Assembly: GCF_003797835.1 (NCBI RefSeq)
Contig: NZ_RKMF01000009.1
Coordinates: 62,001 to 126,000, forward strand
Reading direction: 5' to 3'
DNA from: Kocuria soli
GTDB taxonomy: Bacteria; Actinomycetota; Actinomycetes; Actinomycetales; Micrococcaceae
DNA: 64,000 bases
Positions 52,542-61,669 of this stretch are shown one piece after another (within the stretch, counting starts at the first letter, position 1; each line of letters begins with the position of its first letter). The notes under the pieces were generated by a model. That model was not told where the DNA came from and ran no database searches. It saw nothing but the letters and a program-made list of their open reading frames with translations. The translations under genes were made by a program, and so were the position numbers.

Positions 52542-53186
52542 ATGCCGCAGGAACCCCCCTCCTCCGCGCCCGGCGTGCCCACTCACCAGATCACCCGACG
52601 CCGCATCGTCACCACCGCAGCCTGGACCGCGCCGGCGGTCCTGGCGGCAACCGCGGCACCGGCCTACGCGGCCTCCCAGAACCAGATCACCACCAGCGTG
52701 TGTCAGCTCTTCTACCGCGGCGGCAGGATCAGCTATCAGACCCACAGCATCTACCTGGGCGTGACCTCGACCGAAGGCGTGGTCCCCAGGGGAACCGTCC
52801 TGACATGGACGGTCCAGGTCAGCGGAGGCGGCACGGGAACCGGCGGCACCAACGAGTCCCCGACCACCAACTACTCCCAGAACAATGCCTGGACCCTGAG
52901 CGTGAGTCCCTCCACCGGAACCGTCCCGTCCAACCAGGGCAGCGTGGTGGACTCCTCGCTGAGTTACACCGTGGCACGCCGCCACCCCAGCAGTGTCAAC
53001 AGCACGGGTCGCACACCGCACGTCTACCGGACCAGGAGTGGCGGCCAGAGCGCCTACCCCACCATCCGCTGGTCCAGGCTGATCACGAACAACGGCTACG
53101 ACAACGTCACGAGGTACCCGGACAACACCGAGAACCGGAATCCGGCCTCCGACGGCGGCAACTGGGTGACCCCGGCACGCGCCTGA
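52542..53186 (+). CDS. Secreted protein with twin-arginine-type signal (paralogue B), function unknown
   Basis: 214 residues. ITRRRIVTT, then WTAPAVLAATAAPAYAAS, the same signature as the protein at 32107 with a likely cut at AYA/AS. The mature chain is Ser/Thr/Gly/Asn/Tyr-rich and has one cysteine (SVCQLFY). AAGGA lies 5 nt before the ATG, 13 bp after the kinase stop, so the two genes are probably one transcript. I recognise no domain in the mature part; a surface or adhesion role is only a guess. Confidence 0.8.
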   Translation: MPQEPPSSAPGVPTHQITRRRIVTTAAWTAPAVLAATAAPAYAASQNQITTSVCQLFYRGGRISYQTHSIYLGVTSTEGVVPRGTVLTWTVQVSGGGTGTGGTNESPTTNYSQNNAWTLSVSPSTGTVPSNQGSVVDSSLSYTVARRHPSSVNSTGRTPHVYRTRSGGQSAYPTIRWSRLITNNGYDNVTRYPDNTENRNPASDGGNWVTPARA

Positions 53187-53229
53187 CCGAGCGAGGAGCC
53201 CGTACGCCCCGGCCCCGACGCGGTGCCCT

Positions 53230-53832
53230 TCAGTCGCGCCACGCGCGCTCGGCGTCGAGGATCGTCCTCAGAGCGGGCATGAGCTGGTCCACCATGACGT
53301 CGAACGCGGCGTCGTCCCGCCCGTAGGGGTCGGTGACGTCCGGTTCGGGCACGGTGGTCACGGCGCGGAGGGAACTCAGCGTCCTGGGCAGCATACGCCA
53401 CCGCTCTTCGGCTTTGTCCCCCTGGCCTCGTGGAATCGACTCCCGGAGCCGCCCCTGCGGAGCGTCCGTAGCACCCAGCAGATTCTCCAGCAGTTGCGCG
53501 AACTCCCTCATGGTGAAGGCCCGTTTGAGCAGGCTCGGGCTCCTGGACACCACCTCGGACCGCTGTTCCCCGGTCATGGTCAGGACCACGTCGGCTGCAG
53601 CGGTGCTCGCATCGTCAAGGCTCCGGGCCCTGAACGTGGCTGCGTCGACTCCCTGTGAACCCAGCCTGCGCGCGGCCCTCGGATCCATCGGGGCACCGTC
53701 CAGCCCGAACGTGCCGGCGCTGGAGACCGTGAACTCCCCGGGAGCCATCCGGTCCAGGCGGTCGGCCAGGTACAGCGCCGCGAAGGGCGACCGGCAGATG
53801 TTGCCCGTGCACACCACCAGGATCTCTGTCAC
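53230..53832 (-). CDS. Low-molecular-weight protein tyrosine phosphatase
   Basis: 200 residues. The phosphatase loop CTGNICRS is at 8-15 (Cys8 nucleophile, Arg14) and DPYGR near 170 supplies the general acid aspartate. Wzb-type enzymes of this family dephosphorylate BY-kinases of capsule systems, so the kinase at 51014 is the expected substrate. GTG at 53832 overlaps the MauE-type gene stop (GTGA). Convergent with the secreted-protein gene 43 bp away. Confidence 0.93.
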   Translation of the reverse strand: MTEILVVCTGNICRSPFAALYLADRLDRMAPGEFTVSSAGTFGLDGAPMDPRAARRLGSQGVDAATFRARSLDDASTAAADVVLTMTGEQRSEVVSRSPSLLKRAFTMREFAQLLENLLGATDAPQGRLRESIPRGQGDKAEERWRMLPRTLSSLRAVTTVPEPDVTDPYGRDDAAFDVMVDQLMPALRTILDAERAWRD

Positions 53833-54977
53833 TGCTGCCCCATTTCCCGCCCGGCTCGGGCGGAACCGCCGACTTCGCCCGTGCCGGAGTCCGCGCCGAG
53901 GTCTGCACCGCGATCTGCACCCAAGTCTCCGCCGAGATCCGTGCCGTCGCTGCGCGGCGGGAGGACCTGAGCGATCTCCTCGACCATGGCCAGGATGTTC
54001 TCGGTCCCGACTTCCGGTCCCCAGGCCAGCAGCCCGTCCGCTCCCAACAGGACGGCCCACGGCGTGGCATGACCGGGGAACAGGTCCTTGAAACCACCCC
54101 GGTGGTCGAACAGGAGCCGCCCTGCCCAGAACTCCCGGGAAGAATCCCCCGGCACGGGTGGGCCCGTGGGCAACGGGTCCACGCGGAACATGTCCACTCC
54201 GTGCCCGATGCGCCGTTCCATCCGTTCCCAGTGCCCGAGCAGGTCGGCGCAGCTACTGCAATCGGGGGACGCCCGCACCAGCATGACCGGCCGACTGGCG
54301 GTCAGCTCGGTCAACGTGACGCCTCGGGGGTCCCGTGCGGCGTCCGGATCACGGTGGAGGACGTAGTCGGGTGTCCGTCGGCGCACGTAGTCGTCGGGGT
54401 CCTCGGCAGGGCCGACCGAGCCCACGCCGGACGCCGCGGGGGTCTCGGCCGGTGCGGCCGTTCGGGCGTCCCAGGCCACGGCCGCCGTCACCAGGACCCC
54501 CGGCAGGAGCGCGGCCACGAGCCCCGGCCGTTCGATCACGCTCTGGCTCCATGACATGCCCGCGAGGGGCTCCGGCCGCAGGCAGACCAGGGCGGCAGCG
54601 GCCAGCAGCACGAGGTTGCGGACCAGGGTGCGCCAGGTGAGCACACCCGTCGTCGCCGTTCCGAAGCATCCGCAGTCCACCGGATCGGGGCGGCGCAGCG
54701 CGCCCGCCACGAGCACACAGTAGGCCAGGAACAGGAGCACGGTCAGGCCGGCGCCGACCAGGAACACACCTCCGTTCGCCGTCACGAGAACCAGCCCCAG
54801 GAGGATCTCCGCCCAGGGGAACGCCCGACGCAACCAGGTCGCCGAGAGCACCCGCGGCACCGCGAGGTCCCGGAACGCTGCGTCCACCGTGCTCGGCGCC
54901 TTGGCCTTGAGGGCTTCGCTGACCACCAGCACGAGAGCCACCACGGGCACCGCACCCAGCCACAGGCCGGGTGCCAT
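53829..54977 (-). CDS. MauE/DoxX-like membrane protein fused to a thioredoxin-like domain
   Basis: 382 residues. The N-terminal four-helix part contains PDPVDCGCFGT (100-108), the MauE mark, and the C-terminal domain (about 200-350) contains SPDCSSCADLL, a CxxC at 240-243. MauE proteins work in maturation of periplasmic proteins, perhaps with disulfides, so an exported-protein redox role is plausible. The C-terminus ends with a repeated DLGADxGAD pattern. ATG at 54977 has AAGGGAA 7 nt before it. The gene shares 196 bp with the VanZ-like frame. Confidence 0.8.
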   Translation of the reverse strand: MAPGLWLGAVPVVALVLVVSEALKAKAPSTVDAAFRDLAVPRVLSATWLRRAFPWAEILLGLVLVTANGGVFLVGAGLTVLLFLAYCVLVAGALRRPDPVDCGCFGTATTGVLTWRTLVRNLVLLAAAALVCLRPEPLAGMSWSQSVIERPGLVAALLPGVLVTAAVAWDARTAAPAETPAASGVGSVGPAEDPDDYVRRRTPDYVLHRDPDAARDPRGVTLTELTASRPVMLVRASPDCSSCADLLGHWERMERRIGHGVDMFRVDPLPTGPPVPGDSSREFWAGRLLFDHRGGFKDLFPGHATPWAVLLGADGLLAWGPEVGTENILAMVEEIAQVLPPRSDGTDLGGDLGADRGADLGADSGTGEVGGSARAGREMGQQ

Positions 54978-55552
54978 CGTGAGGTTCCCTTCGATGGTGT
55001 TTCCCCGTCTCTGCCCGCGGTGCCGTTGTCCGAAACACCACCGTAGCCGCGTGTGCGTCCGTGGTTTCGACGACGCCGGTCCTGCGAGCGTGCCCTGCCC
55101 CTGACGAAGACCATGACCAGGACCGCGCCGAGAATCGCGCCCGTCGAATTGGCCAGCAGATCCAGCCAGTCCATCTCACGGTCAGGCAGCACGAAACCTT
55201 GCAGACCTTCCACGGCGCCACTGGCCACGACGGCCACGAACACCCACACACTGCGGTGCACCCTGGGGAAGGCCGCTGCGGCTAGGACCACGCCCACTGT
55301 GAAGATCAGGACGTTGAGGCCGAACTCCGTCTGGTCAGGTCCCAGTGCGCGGGGTGCGCCCCAGGAGCGCAAGGTCAGCCACAGGTCGAGATTCATGCGG
55401 TGCAGCCCCGTGCCCTCCGGCCAGAGGAAGAGCGAGAGGGCGGCTGCGCAGAAGATCACGAGCGGTACCAGGGCAGTCCAGCGCACCGCGGGGGCACGCA
55501 CCGGGGCCGCCGAGGGCCCCTCCGTCCTGACCGGATTTCCACGCAGCATCAT
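54782..55552 (-). CDS. VanZ-family membrane protein (long overlap with next gene)
   Basis: About 256 residues as read. The first ~150 have four to five helices (VPLVIFCAAALSLFLW, NVLIFTVGVVLAAAAF, SVWVFVAVVASGAVEGLQGF, and STGAILGAVLVMVFV), the E-LQ and D-DLLAN pattern of VanZ. The frame then runs on basic and without motifs, overlapping the MauE-type gene by 196 bp. Either the tail is real or the frame drifted past a natural end. VanZ proteins occur often in polysaccharide clusters; the role is unclear. Start is uncertain: ATG at 55552 taken, others near. Confidence 0.6.
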   Translation of the reverse strand: MMLRGNPVRTEGPSAAPVRAPAVRWTALVPLVIFCAAALSLFLWPEGTGLHRMNLDLWLTLRSWGAPRALGPDQTEFGLNVLIFTVGVVLAAAAFPRVHRSVWVFVAVVASGAVEGLQGFVLPDREMDWLDLLANSTGAILGAVLVMVFVRGRARSQDRRRRNHGRTRGYGGVSDNGTAGRDGETPSKGTSRWHPACGWVRCPWWLSCWWSAKPSRPRRRARWTQRSGTSRCRGCSRRPGCVGRSPGRRSSWGWFS

Positions 55553-55557
55553 ATAAT
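55552..55557 (+). promoter_or_regulatory. Candidate -10 box for the WbaP-type gene
   Basis: A perfect TATAAT lies in an AT-rich spot between the divergent VanZ-like and WbaP-type genes. A CTGACC about 19 bp upstream could be a poor -35. It would give a leader of about 140 nt. Confidence 0.45.
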
Positions 55558-55704
55558 TGTGCACGCTATTGCATAAACCTCGGAGTGGAGAGGCATGGCG
55601 CAACAGGCTCTGGGGAGAGAGGCCAGGTGGTACTCAGGCACGGGGAAACGAACCGCGAGGACCCGGGGCGGGTGTGCCTCAGGCCCGGGAGCGGGGAGTC
55701 TCCT

Positions 55705-57207
55705 GTGACCACAACATCCACATCTCGATCTCAACGCCGCGGTGACAGCGGCGACCCGGATCGGATCCTGGGTGCCGACTGGGCGGTGGCCGTGCCACGG
55801 TTGCTGGGGCTCGTGGACGCCGGGGCGATCCTGGCCGCGCTGACGCTGGCCCAGTTGCTGCGCTTCCAAGGTAATTCGGCGGTCGAAGGCGCGGGGCCGC
55901 TGAACTACACCGCCTTGTCCCTGCTGCTCGGCGCCGCCTGGTGGCTGGCCCTGTGGTGGACCGGGGCGCGTGAGATCAGGAACTTCGGCGTGGGCAGCGA
56001 CGAGTACCGACGCATCGCCAGGGCCACCTTCTACCTGTTCGGGGTCCTGGCCATCGTCTCCTACCTCGCCGAGGTGCAAACGGCCCGGGGATACGTGGCG
56101 CTGGCCGTCCCGATCGGTCTGGTGTTCCTGCTGGGGGCTCGGTGGTTGCTGCGCGGAGCGGTCGCGCGTCGTCGTGCCCGGGGCCGGTTCCTGCGCCGCA
56201 TCCTGGTGGTGGGCAGTCCGGACTCCGTCGCGCACGTGACCGGTCAACTTCTGGCCACCCCACACGCCGGATACGTACCTGTGGCGGCGGTCGTCCCCCA
56301 TGGGCGGGACCCGGCGGACTCCCGACATTCACCAGCGATCGACGGTTCGGTCCCGGTGATCGAGAACGGGCAGTCCCTCGACGTTCTCCTGGCCGCAATC
56401 GACGAGTACGACGTCGGGGCCGTAGCCATCGCCAACGACTCGGGCCTGTCACCCACGGTGACTCGGGACCTGGGCTGGAAACTCCAGGAACGGGAAATCT
56501 CGTTGATCATGGCACCGGCGTTGACCGACGTAACCGGCCCGCGGATCCACGCACAACCCGTGGCCGGTTTGCCCTTCATCCACGTGACCACGCCCAAGAT
56601 CTCGGGCGGGCACGCGTTGCTCAAACGCCTCTTCGACCTCACGTGCAGCGCCGCCCTGCTGGTGGCCCTGGCACCCCTGCTCCTGGTCATCGCGGTGGGC
56701 GTCCTGATCGGCGACGGTGGACCGGTGTTCTACTCCCAGCAGCGGATCGGTCATCGGGGCAAGCCGTTCACCATGCTCAAGTTCCGCTCGATGCTGCACG
56801 GCTCTGAACGAGACTTTCCTTCACTGACCTCCGACAACGCGAGCAATCCGATCCTGTTCAAGATGCACGACGATCCCCGGGTCACTTCGATCGGCAGGTA
56901 TCTTCGCCGGACCAGCCTGGACGAGCTCCCCCAACTGTTCAACGTCCTGCGCGGGGACATGAGTCTGGTGGGCCCCCGACCACCGCTGGCGCACGAGGTG
57001 GAGACCTACGAGCACTACGTGCACCGCAGGTTCCTGGTCCAACCGGGCATGACGGGGCTCTGGCAGGTCTCCGGGCGGGCGGATCTGTCCTGGGAGGAAA
57101 CGGTGCGCCTGGACCTGACCTACGTGGAAAACTGGTCCCTGACCCAGGACCTGTTGATCCTGGCCAAGACCGGGCGCGCTGTGCTCTCTGGAAAAGGCGC
57201 CTACTGA
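55705..57207 (+). CDS. Polyprenyl-phosphate sugar transferase, WbaP/WcaJ type
   Basis: Initiates polysaccharide synthesis by placing a hexose-1-phosphate on undecaprenyl phosphate. 500 residues: about five transmembrane helices, a nucleotide-binding-like middle domain (RRILVVGSPDS), and a catalytic C-domain (about 312-500) with KRLFDLTCSAALL, FTMLKFRSM, RRTSLDELPQLFNVL and GDMSLVGPRP. GTG at 55705 has GGGAG 6 nt before. The frame runs 40 codons further upstream without motifs. It is the probable starter for this locus; WecA upstream of atp may serve another polymer. Confidence 0.93.
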   Translation: MTTTSTSRSQRRGDSGDPDRILGADWAVAVPRLLGLVDAGAILAALTLAQLLRFQGNSAVEGAGPLNYTALSLLLGAAWWLALWWTGAREIRNFGVGSDEYRRIARATFYLFGVLAIVSYLAEVQTARGYVALAVPIGLVFLLGARWLLRGAVARRRARGRFLRRILVVGSPDSVAHVTGQLLATPHAGYVPVAAVVPHGRDPADSRHSPAIDGSVPVIENGQSLDVLLAAIDEYDVGAVAIANDSGLSPTVTRDLGWKLQEREISLIMAPALTDVTGPRIHAQPVAGLPFIHVTTPKISGGHALLKRLFDLTCSAALLVALAPLLLVIAVGVLIGDGGPVFYSQQRIGHRGKPFTMLKFRSMLHGSERDFPSLTSDNASNPILFKMHDDPRVTSIGRYLRRTSLDELPQLFNVLRGDMSLVGPRPPLAHEVETYEHYVHRRFLVQPGMTGLWQVSGRADLSWEETVRLDLTYVENWSLTQDLLILAKTGRAVLSGKGAY

Positions 57208-57232
57208 ATCCGGGCAGCGCCCGTAAAGCCCG

Positions 57233-57238
57233 TAGAAT
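57233..57238 (+). promoter_or_regulatory. Possible -10 box for hrpA
   Basis: TAGAAT ends 9 nt before the hrpA ATG and no Shine-Dalgarno is visible, so the message could be leaderless or nearly so. No -35 is seen. Confidence 0.3.
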
Positions 57239-57247
57239 GGTGCGGCA

Positions 57248-60200
57248 ATGACCAACACCTCCCCCGGCACGTCCCCGGAGCCCACCGCCCCGTCCGCTCC
57301 GCCCACGATCATCTATCCCCAGAACCTGCCCGTCTCCGCGCGTCGGGAGGACATCCAGGCCGCCATCCGTGAGCACCAGGTGGTCGTGATCGCCGGTGAA
57401 ACGGGGTCCGGCAAGACCACGCAGATCCCCAAGATGTGCCTGGAGATGGGCCTGGCCGAACGCGGCCTGATCGGGCACACCCAGCCACGACGGATCGCGG
57501 CGCGCTCGGTCGCGGACCGGATCGCGGAGGAACTGGGACAGAAGGTCGGCCAAACCGTCGGGTACCAGGTGCGGTTCACCACCGAGGTGGGCCAGGATTC
57601 CAAGATCAAGCTCATGACGGACGGCATCCTGCTGGCCGAGATCCAGCACGACCGCCTGCTGCAGAAGTACTCCACGATCATCGTGGACGAAGCCCACGAG
57701 CGGTCCCTGAACATCGATTTCCTGCTGGGCTACCTGAAGAACGTCCTTCCGCAGCGCCCGGACCTCAAGGTCATCATCACCTCGGCCACGATCGACCCGG
57801 AGCGCTTCGCCAAGCACTTCCACCAACCGCTGCCTTCGGGTGCCGCCGAGGGCACAGAACCTGAACCGGCCCCCGTGATCGAGGTCTCGGGCCGCACCTA
57901 CCCGGTGGAGATCAGGTACCGTCCGCTGACCGCCGAGGCCTCCTCCTTCGACGACGTCGCGGAGGGCGACTCCCCGACCGGTGCCGACGCCGGTTCCCCC
58001 GCCACCGACCGCAGCGGTCCACGCGCGGGCAGCGCCCGGATCTACGAGGAGGACCGGGACCCGATCGACGCCGTCCTGGAAGCCGTCGAGGAACTCGCGA
58101 GGGAGGAGCCGGGCGACATCCTGGTGTTCTTCCCCGGTGAGCGTGAGATCCGCGACGCCCAGGAGGCCCTCGAGGGCCTGGTCAAGGGCCACCCGAGGTT
58201 GGGCGGAACCGAGATCCTGCCGCTGTTCGGCCGCTTGACGATGGCCGAACAGCACCGGGTGTTCACCTCCTCCCAGGGCGGTGTGGGGACGCGCCGGATC
58301 GTCCTGGCCACCAACGTGGCCGAGACCTCTTTGACCGTTCCAGGGATCAAGTACGTGATCGACCCCGGGACCGCGCGCATCTCCCGCTACTCGACGCGCA
58401 CCAAGGTGCAGCGGTTGCCGATCGAACGGATCTCGCAGGCCTCGGCCAACCAGCGGGCCGGGCGGTCGGGGCGCGTGTCGGACGGAATCTGCATCCGCCT
58501 GTACTCGCAGGAAGACTTCGAGTCCCGCCCCGAGTTCACGGACCCGGAGATCCTGCGCACCAACCTGGCCTCAGTAATCCTCCAGATGACGGCAGCGGGC
58601 GTGGTCGCCGGCCCCGACGACATCGCGCGCTTCCCGTTCGTGGAACCGCCGGAGTCGCGGGCGGTCAAGGACGGCGTGGCGTTGCTCCGGGAACTCGGTG
58701 CGCTGCGGACCTCCGCGGGCTCCGGCCGCGGGCGTCCCGACGACGGCGAGCACGGCTCGGCGGGCCGGGGCGGACGCCGTCGTCGTGGGGGCCGCGGACG
58801 ACCGGCGACCAACTCACCCCTGACCGCGACCGGCCGGGCCTTGGCCGCGCTGCCCGTGGACCCACGGCTAGGCAGGATGATCGTGGAAGGCCAAAGCCGT
58901 GGCTGTGCCCGTGAAGTGATGATCCTTGCGGCGGCCCTGACCGTGCAGGACCCCCGCGAGCGTCCCCAGGACAAGCGCCAGGTGGCCGACGAGTTCCACT
59001 CCCGGTTCCGGGACAAGACCTCCGACTTCTCTGGATACCTGCTGTTGTGGCAGCACCTGCAGGAGCAGCAGGACGAGCTGTCGAGTTCGGCATTCCGTCG
59101 CATGTGCCGGCGGGAGTTCCTGAACTACCTCCGCATCCGGGAGTGGCAGGACCTCTACGCACAGCTGCGTCAGATGGGCAGGACGGTGGGCATCGACGTG
59201 GGCCGGTCCCGGGAGATCGACCCGGCCGGCGCCACGGAGAGCGTTCACAAGTCCCTGCTCGCCGGCCTCCTGAGCCACGTCGGGGTGCGGGACGAACGCA
59301 CCCGTGACTACCAGGGGGCCCGCGGAACCAGGTTCTCGATCTTCCCGGGCTCAGACCTGTTCAAGAAGCGACCCGACTTCGTGGTCTCCGCGGAGCTGGT
59401 GGAAACCAGTCGGCTCTGGGCCAGGACCAACGCCGCCGTCGAACCCTCCTGGATCGAGGAAGTGGCCGGAGACCTGGTCAAACGCAGTTACGCCGAACCG
59501 CACTGGTCCCGTTCCCGCGGAGCAGTCATGGCCAAGGAACGGGTCACGCTCTACGGGGTTCCCCTGGTCACGGACCGCCCCGTCGGGTACTGGCGGGTGG
59601 ACCCGGAGACTTCGCGCGAGTTGTTCATCCGGCACGCGCTGGTGGAAGGTGACTGGGAGACCCGGCACCGCTTCGTGGCGCGCAACCGCGCCAAGCTCGC
59701 GGAAGTCGAGGAACTCGAGAACCGGCTGCGGCGGAAGGATCTGAAGGCCGACGACCAGGCACTGTTCGAGTTCTTCGACGCCCGTGTCCCCTCCGAGGTC
59801 GTGTCCCAACGCCACTTCGACACGTGGTGGAAGAAGGCCCGCCAGGACCACGAGCACCTCCTGGACTTCGACCCCGACGCGTTGATCGACGACGACGCCG
59901 CGGACTGGGACGACGCCGCGTTCCCCCGCCAGTGGGTGCAGGCCACGGAGGGCGGGCAGCTGACCCTGGACCTGGACTACACGTTCGCGCCGTCGGCCCC
60001 GGGGTCGAACTCGGCCGGTTCGCGGTCGCGCCGTGCGGACGGCGTGACGGTGCGCGTCCCCGTGCTGTTCCTCAACCAGTTGTCCCCCGAGCCCTTCAAG
60101 TGGCAGATTCCGGGGTTGCGGACCGAACTGGTCACCGCGCTCATCAAGTCCCTGCCCAAGGCGGTGCGGAAGAACGTGGTTCCCGCCCCCGACGTCGCAC

Positions 60201-61561
60201 AGCAGGTCGTCGAGCTCCTGGCAGCGGAAGCGGATCCGGCCACGGACGACCTGGAATCCGCTGTGGAGTTGGCGCTGCGCCGTCTGCGCGGTGTGGTCGT
60301 CGAGCCCGGGTCCTGGGACTGGTCGCGGGTGCCCGAGCACCTCCGGATGCACTTCGAGGTGCGCGATTCCCGCAACCGTGTCCTGGGTGAGGGCGAGGAC
60401 CTGGACACCCTGCAGATCCAACTCAGGGACCAGGTGCGTCAGGCCCTCGCACAATCTCTGGGAACCACCGCGGACGCTCTTCCGGACGCGCCCAGCCCGG
60501 CCCGCGCGAAAGCAGCCTTCACCCGCAACGGCGGCCGTGGCCAGGACTCCGAGGCCGGTTCGCGCTCGAAGGGCTCCCGTGGCGGCGGGTCCGCGGATGC
60601 GAACCAGGGTTCTCCGACCGCGCTCGAACGCGACGGAGTGACCGAGTGGCCGTCCGAGGACCTGCCCAGGAAGGTCAACACCGTCGTTGCCGGGCAGCGC
60701 ATCACGGGCTGGCCGGCCCTGGACGCCACACCCTCCCCCGGTGCAACCCGCTCCACGGGTAAGGAGCCCGCCCGCTCGAAGGACGGGTCGGCGGACGGGC
60801 CCACGGCACAGGTTCGGGTCTTCACCACGGCGGAGGACCAGCGCGCTGCCCAACGCCGCGGCACCATCGCCCTGCTGCTGCGGCGTCTGCCCTCGACCCA
60901 GCGCTACGTCTCCGACCACCTGAACAACCGCGAGAAGCTCGTGTTCACCCAGAACCCGCACGGGTCCGTGGAGGCACTCATCACGGACTGCACCCGCGCC
61001 GCCGTCGACAAGCTGGTTCCGGCCGAGCCGCCGTGGACCCGTGCGGAGTTCGACGCACTCTTCGACCTCGTGCGGGCCAACCTGATCGACACGGTCTTCC
61101 AGGTCACTGCCCTGGTGGCTCAGGTCCTGACCGACGCCAACACGGTGCGCAAGCTCATCAAGCGGCCGTCGTCCATGGCCGCGGTCAACGCGTTCGCCGA
61201 TCTGCGCGAGCAGTTGGACCGGTTGGTCGATCCGGAGTTCGTGACCCGCACCGGGTGGGCGAATCTGCAACATCTCCCGCGTTACGTCAAGGCCATGCAG
61301 GTCCGGGTGGACAAGCTGGTGGGGGCCTCCGCGATCCAACGGGACACCACCAACATGCTTGAAGTACAGTCGCTCGAGGACGAGCTGGACGCTGCCGTCA
61401 ACGCTGTACCCGCCGGGCTTCCCGTCCCGGCCGCCTTGGCCGCCATCGAGTGGGAACTGCAGGAACTGCGGGTGTCCTTCTTCGCCCAGGAGCTGGGAAC
61501 GGCCCACACGGTGTCCGCCAAGCGCATCCGCAAGGCCTTGCGAGACGCCACCCGCAGCTGA
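57248..61561 (+). CDS. hrpA: ATP-dependent RNA helicase HrpA
   Basis: 1437 residues, DEAH-box helicase. Walker A GETGSGKT at 50-57, IIVDEAHERSLNIDF near 145, QRAGRSGRVSDG (motif VI), then the oligonucleotide-binding region and the long DUF3418 C-terminus typical of HrpA. Slightly longer than the ~1300 of E. coli, partly because of a Gly/Arg-rich insert (about residues 490-530) and a low-complexity segment near 1080-1200. In E. coli HrpA acts on mRNA processing and stalled ribosomes. Convergent with the HIT-protein gene; a large inverted repeat lies between. Confidence 0.96.
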   Translation: MTNTSPGTSPEPTAPSAPPTIIYPQNLPVSARREDIQAAIREHQVVVIAGETGSGKTTQIPKMCLEMGLAERGLIGHTQPRRIAARSVADRIAEELGQKVGQTVGYQVRFTTEVGQDSKIKLMTDGILLAEIQHDRLLQKYSTIIVDEAHERSLNIDFLLGYLKNVLPQRPDLKVIITSATIDPERFAKHFHQPLPSGAAEGTEPEPAPVIEVSGRTYPVEIRYRPLTAEASSFDDVAEGDSPTGADAGSPATDRSGPRAGSARIYEEDRDPIDAVLEAVEELAREEPGDILVFFPGEREIRDAQEALEGLVKGHPRLGGTEILPLFGRLTMAEQHRVFTSSQGGVGTRRIVLATNVAETSLTVPGIKYVIDPGTARISRYSTRTKVQRLPIERISQASANQRAGRSGRVSDGICIRLYSQEDFESRPEFTDPEILRTNLASVILQMTAAGVVAGPDDIARFPFVEPPESRAVKDGVALLRELGALRTSAGSGRGRPDDGEHGSAGRGGRRRRGGRGRPATNSPLTATGRALAALPVDPRLGRMIVEGQSRGCAREVMILAAALTVQDPRERPQDKRQVADEFHSRFRDKTSDFSGYLLLWQHLQEQQDELSSSAFRRMCRREFLNYLRIREWQDLYAQLRQMGRTVGIDVGRSREIDPAGATESVHKSLLAGLLSHVGVRDERTRDYQGARGTRFSIFPGSDLFKKRPDFVVSAELVETSRLWARTNAAVEPSWIEEVAGDLVKRSYAEPHWSRSRGAVMAKERVTLYGVPLVTDRPVGYWRVDPETSRELFIRHALVEGDWETRHRFVARNRAKLAEVEELENRLRRKDLKADDQALFEFFDARVPSEVVSQRHFDTWWKKARQDHEHLLDFDPDALIDDDAADWDDAAFPRQWVQATEGGQLTLDLDYTFAPSAPGSNSAGSRSRRADGVTVRVPVLFLNQLSPEPFKWQIPGLRTELVTALIKSLPKAVRKNVVPAPDVAQQVVELLAAEADPATDDLESAVELALRRLRGVVVEPGSWDWSRVPEHLRMHFEVRDSRNRVLGEGEDLDTLQIQLRDQVRQALAQSLGTTADALPDAPSPARAKAAFTRNGGRGQDSEAGSRSKGSRGGGSADANQGSPTALERDGVTEWPSEDLPRKVNTVVAGQRITGWPALDATPSPGATRSTGKEPARSKDGSADGPTAQVRVFTTAEDQRAAQRRGTIALLLRRLPSTQRYVSDHLNNREKLVFTQNPHGSVEALITDCTRAAVDKLVPAEPPWTRAEFDALFDLVRANLIDTVFQVTALVAQVLTDANTVRKLIKRPSSMAAVNAFADLREQLDRLVDPEFVTRTGWANLQHLPRYVKAMQVRVDKLVGASAIQRDTTNMLEVQSLEDELDAAVNAVPAGLPVPAALAAIEWELQELRVSFFAQELGTAHTVSAKRIRKALRDATRS

Positions 61562-61587
61562 TCCACGCCCCACGGAGGCCCGGAGGA

Positions 61588-61648
61588 ACTTCGCGCACGG
61601 AATTCTGCCAATCCGAGGGGGTGATCGGCAGAATTCCGTGCGCAAAGT
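61588..61648. repeat. 22-bp inverted repeat between hrpA and the HIT gene
   Basis: Left arm ACTTCGCGCACGGAATTCTG..C C (61588-61609) pairs with right arm 61627-61648 at 21 of 22 positions, with a 17-nt loop. No T-run is present on either side. It could be a two-way terminator of the convergent genes or a dispersed palindromic element. Confidence 0.75.
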
Positions 61649-61669
61649 CCTACGGTCGCTGCGCTTCGG

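Noticed and set aside
55557-55745. Small plus-strand frame of 62 codons before the WbaP-type gene
   Set aside because: It overlaps the leader and start of a well-supported gene and has no motif.
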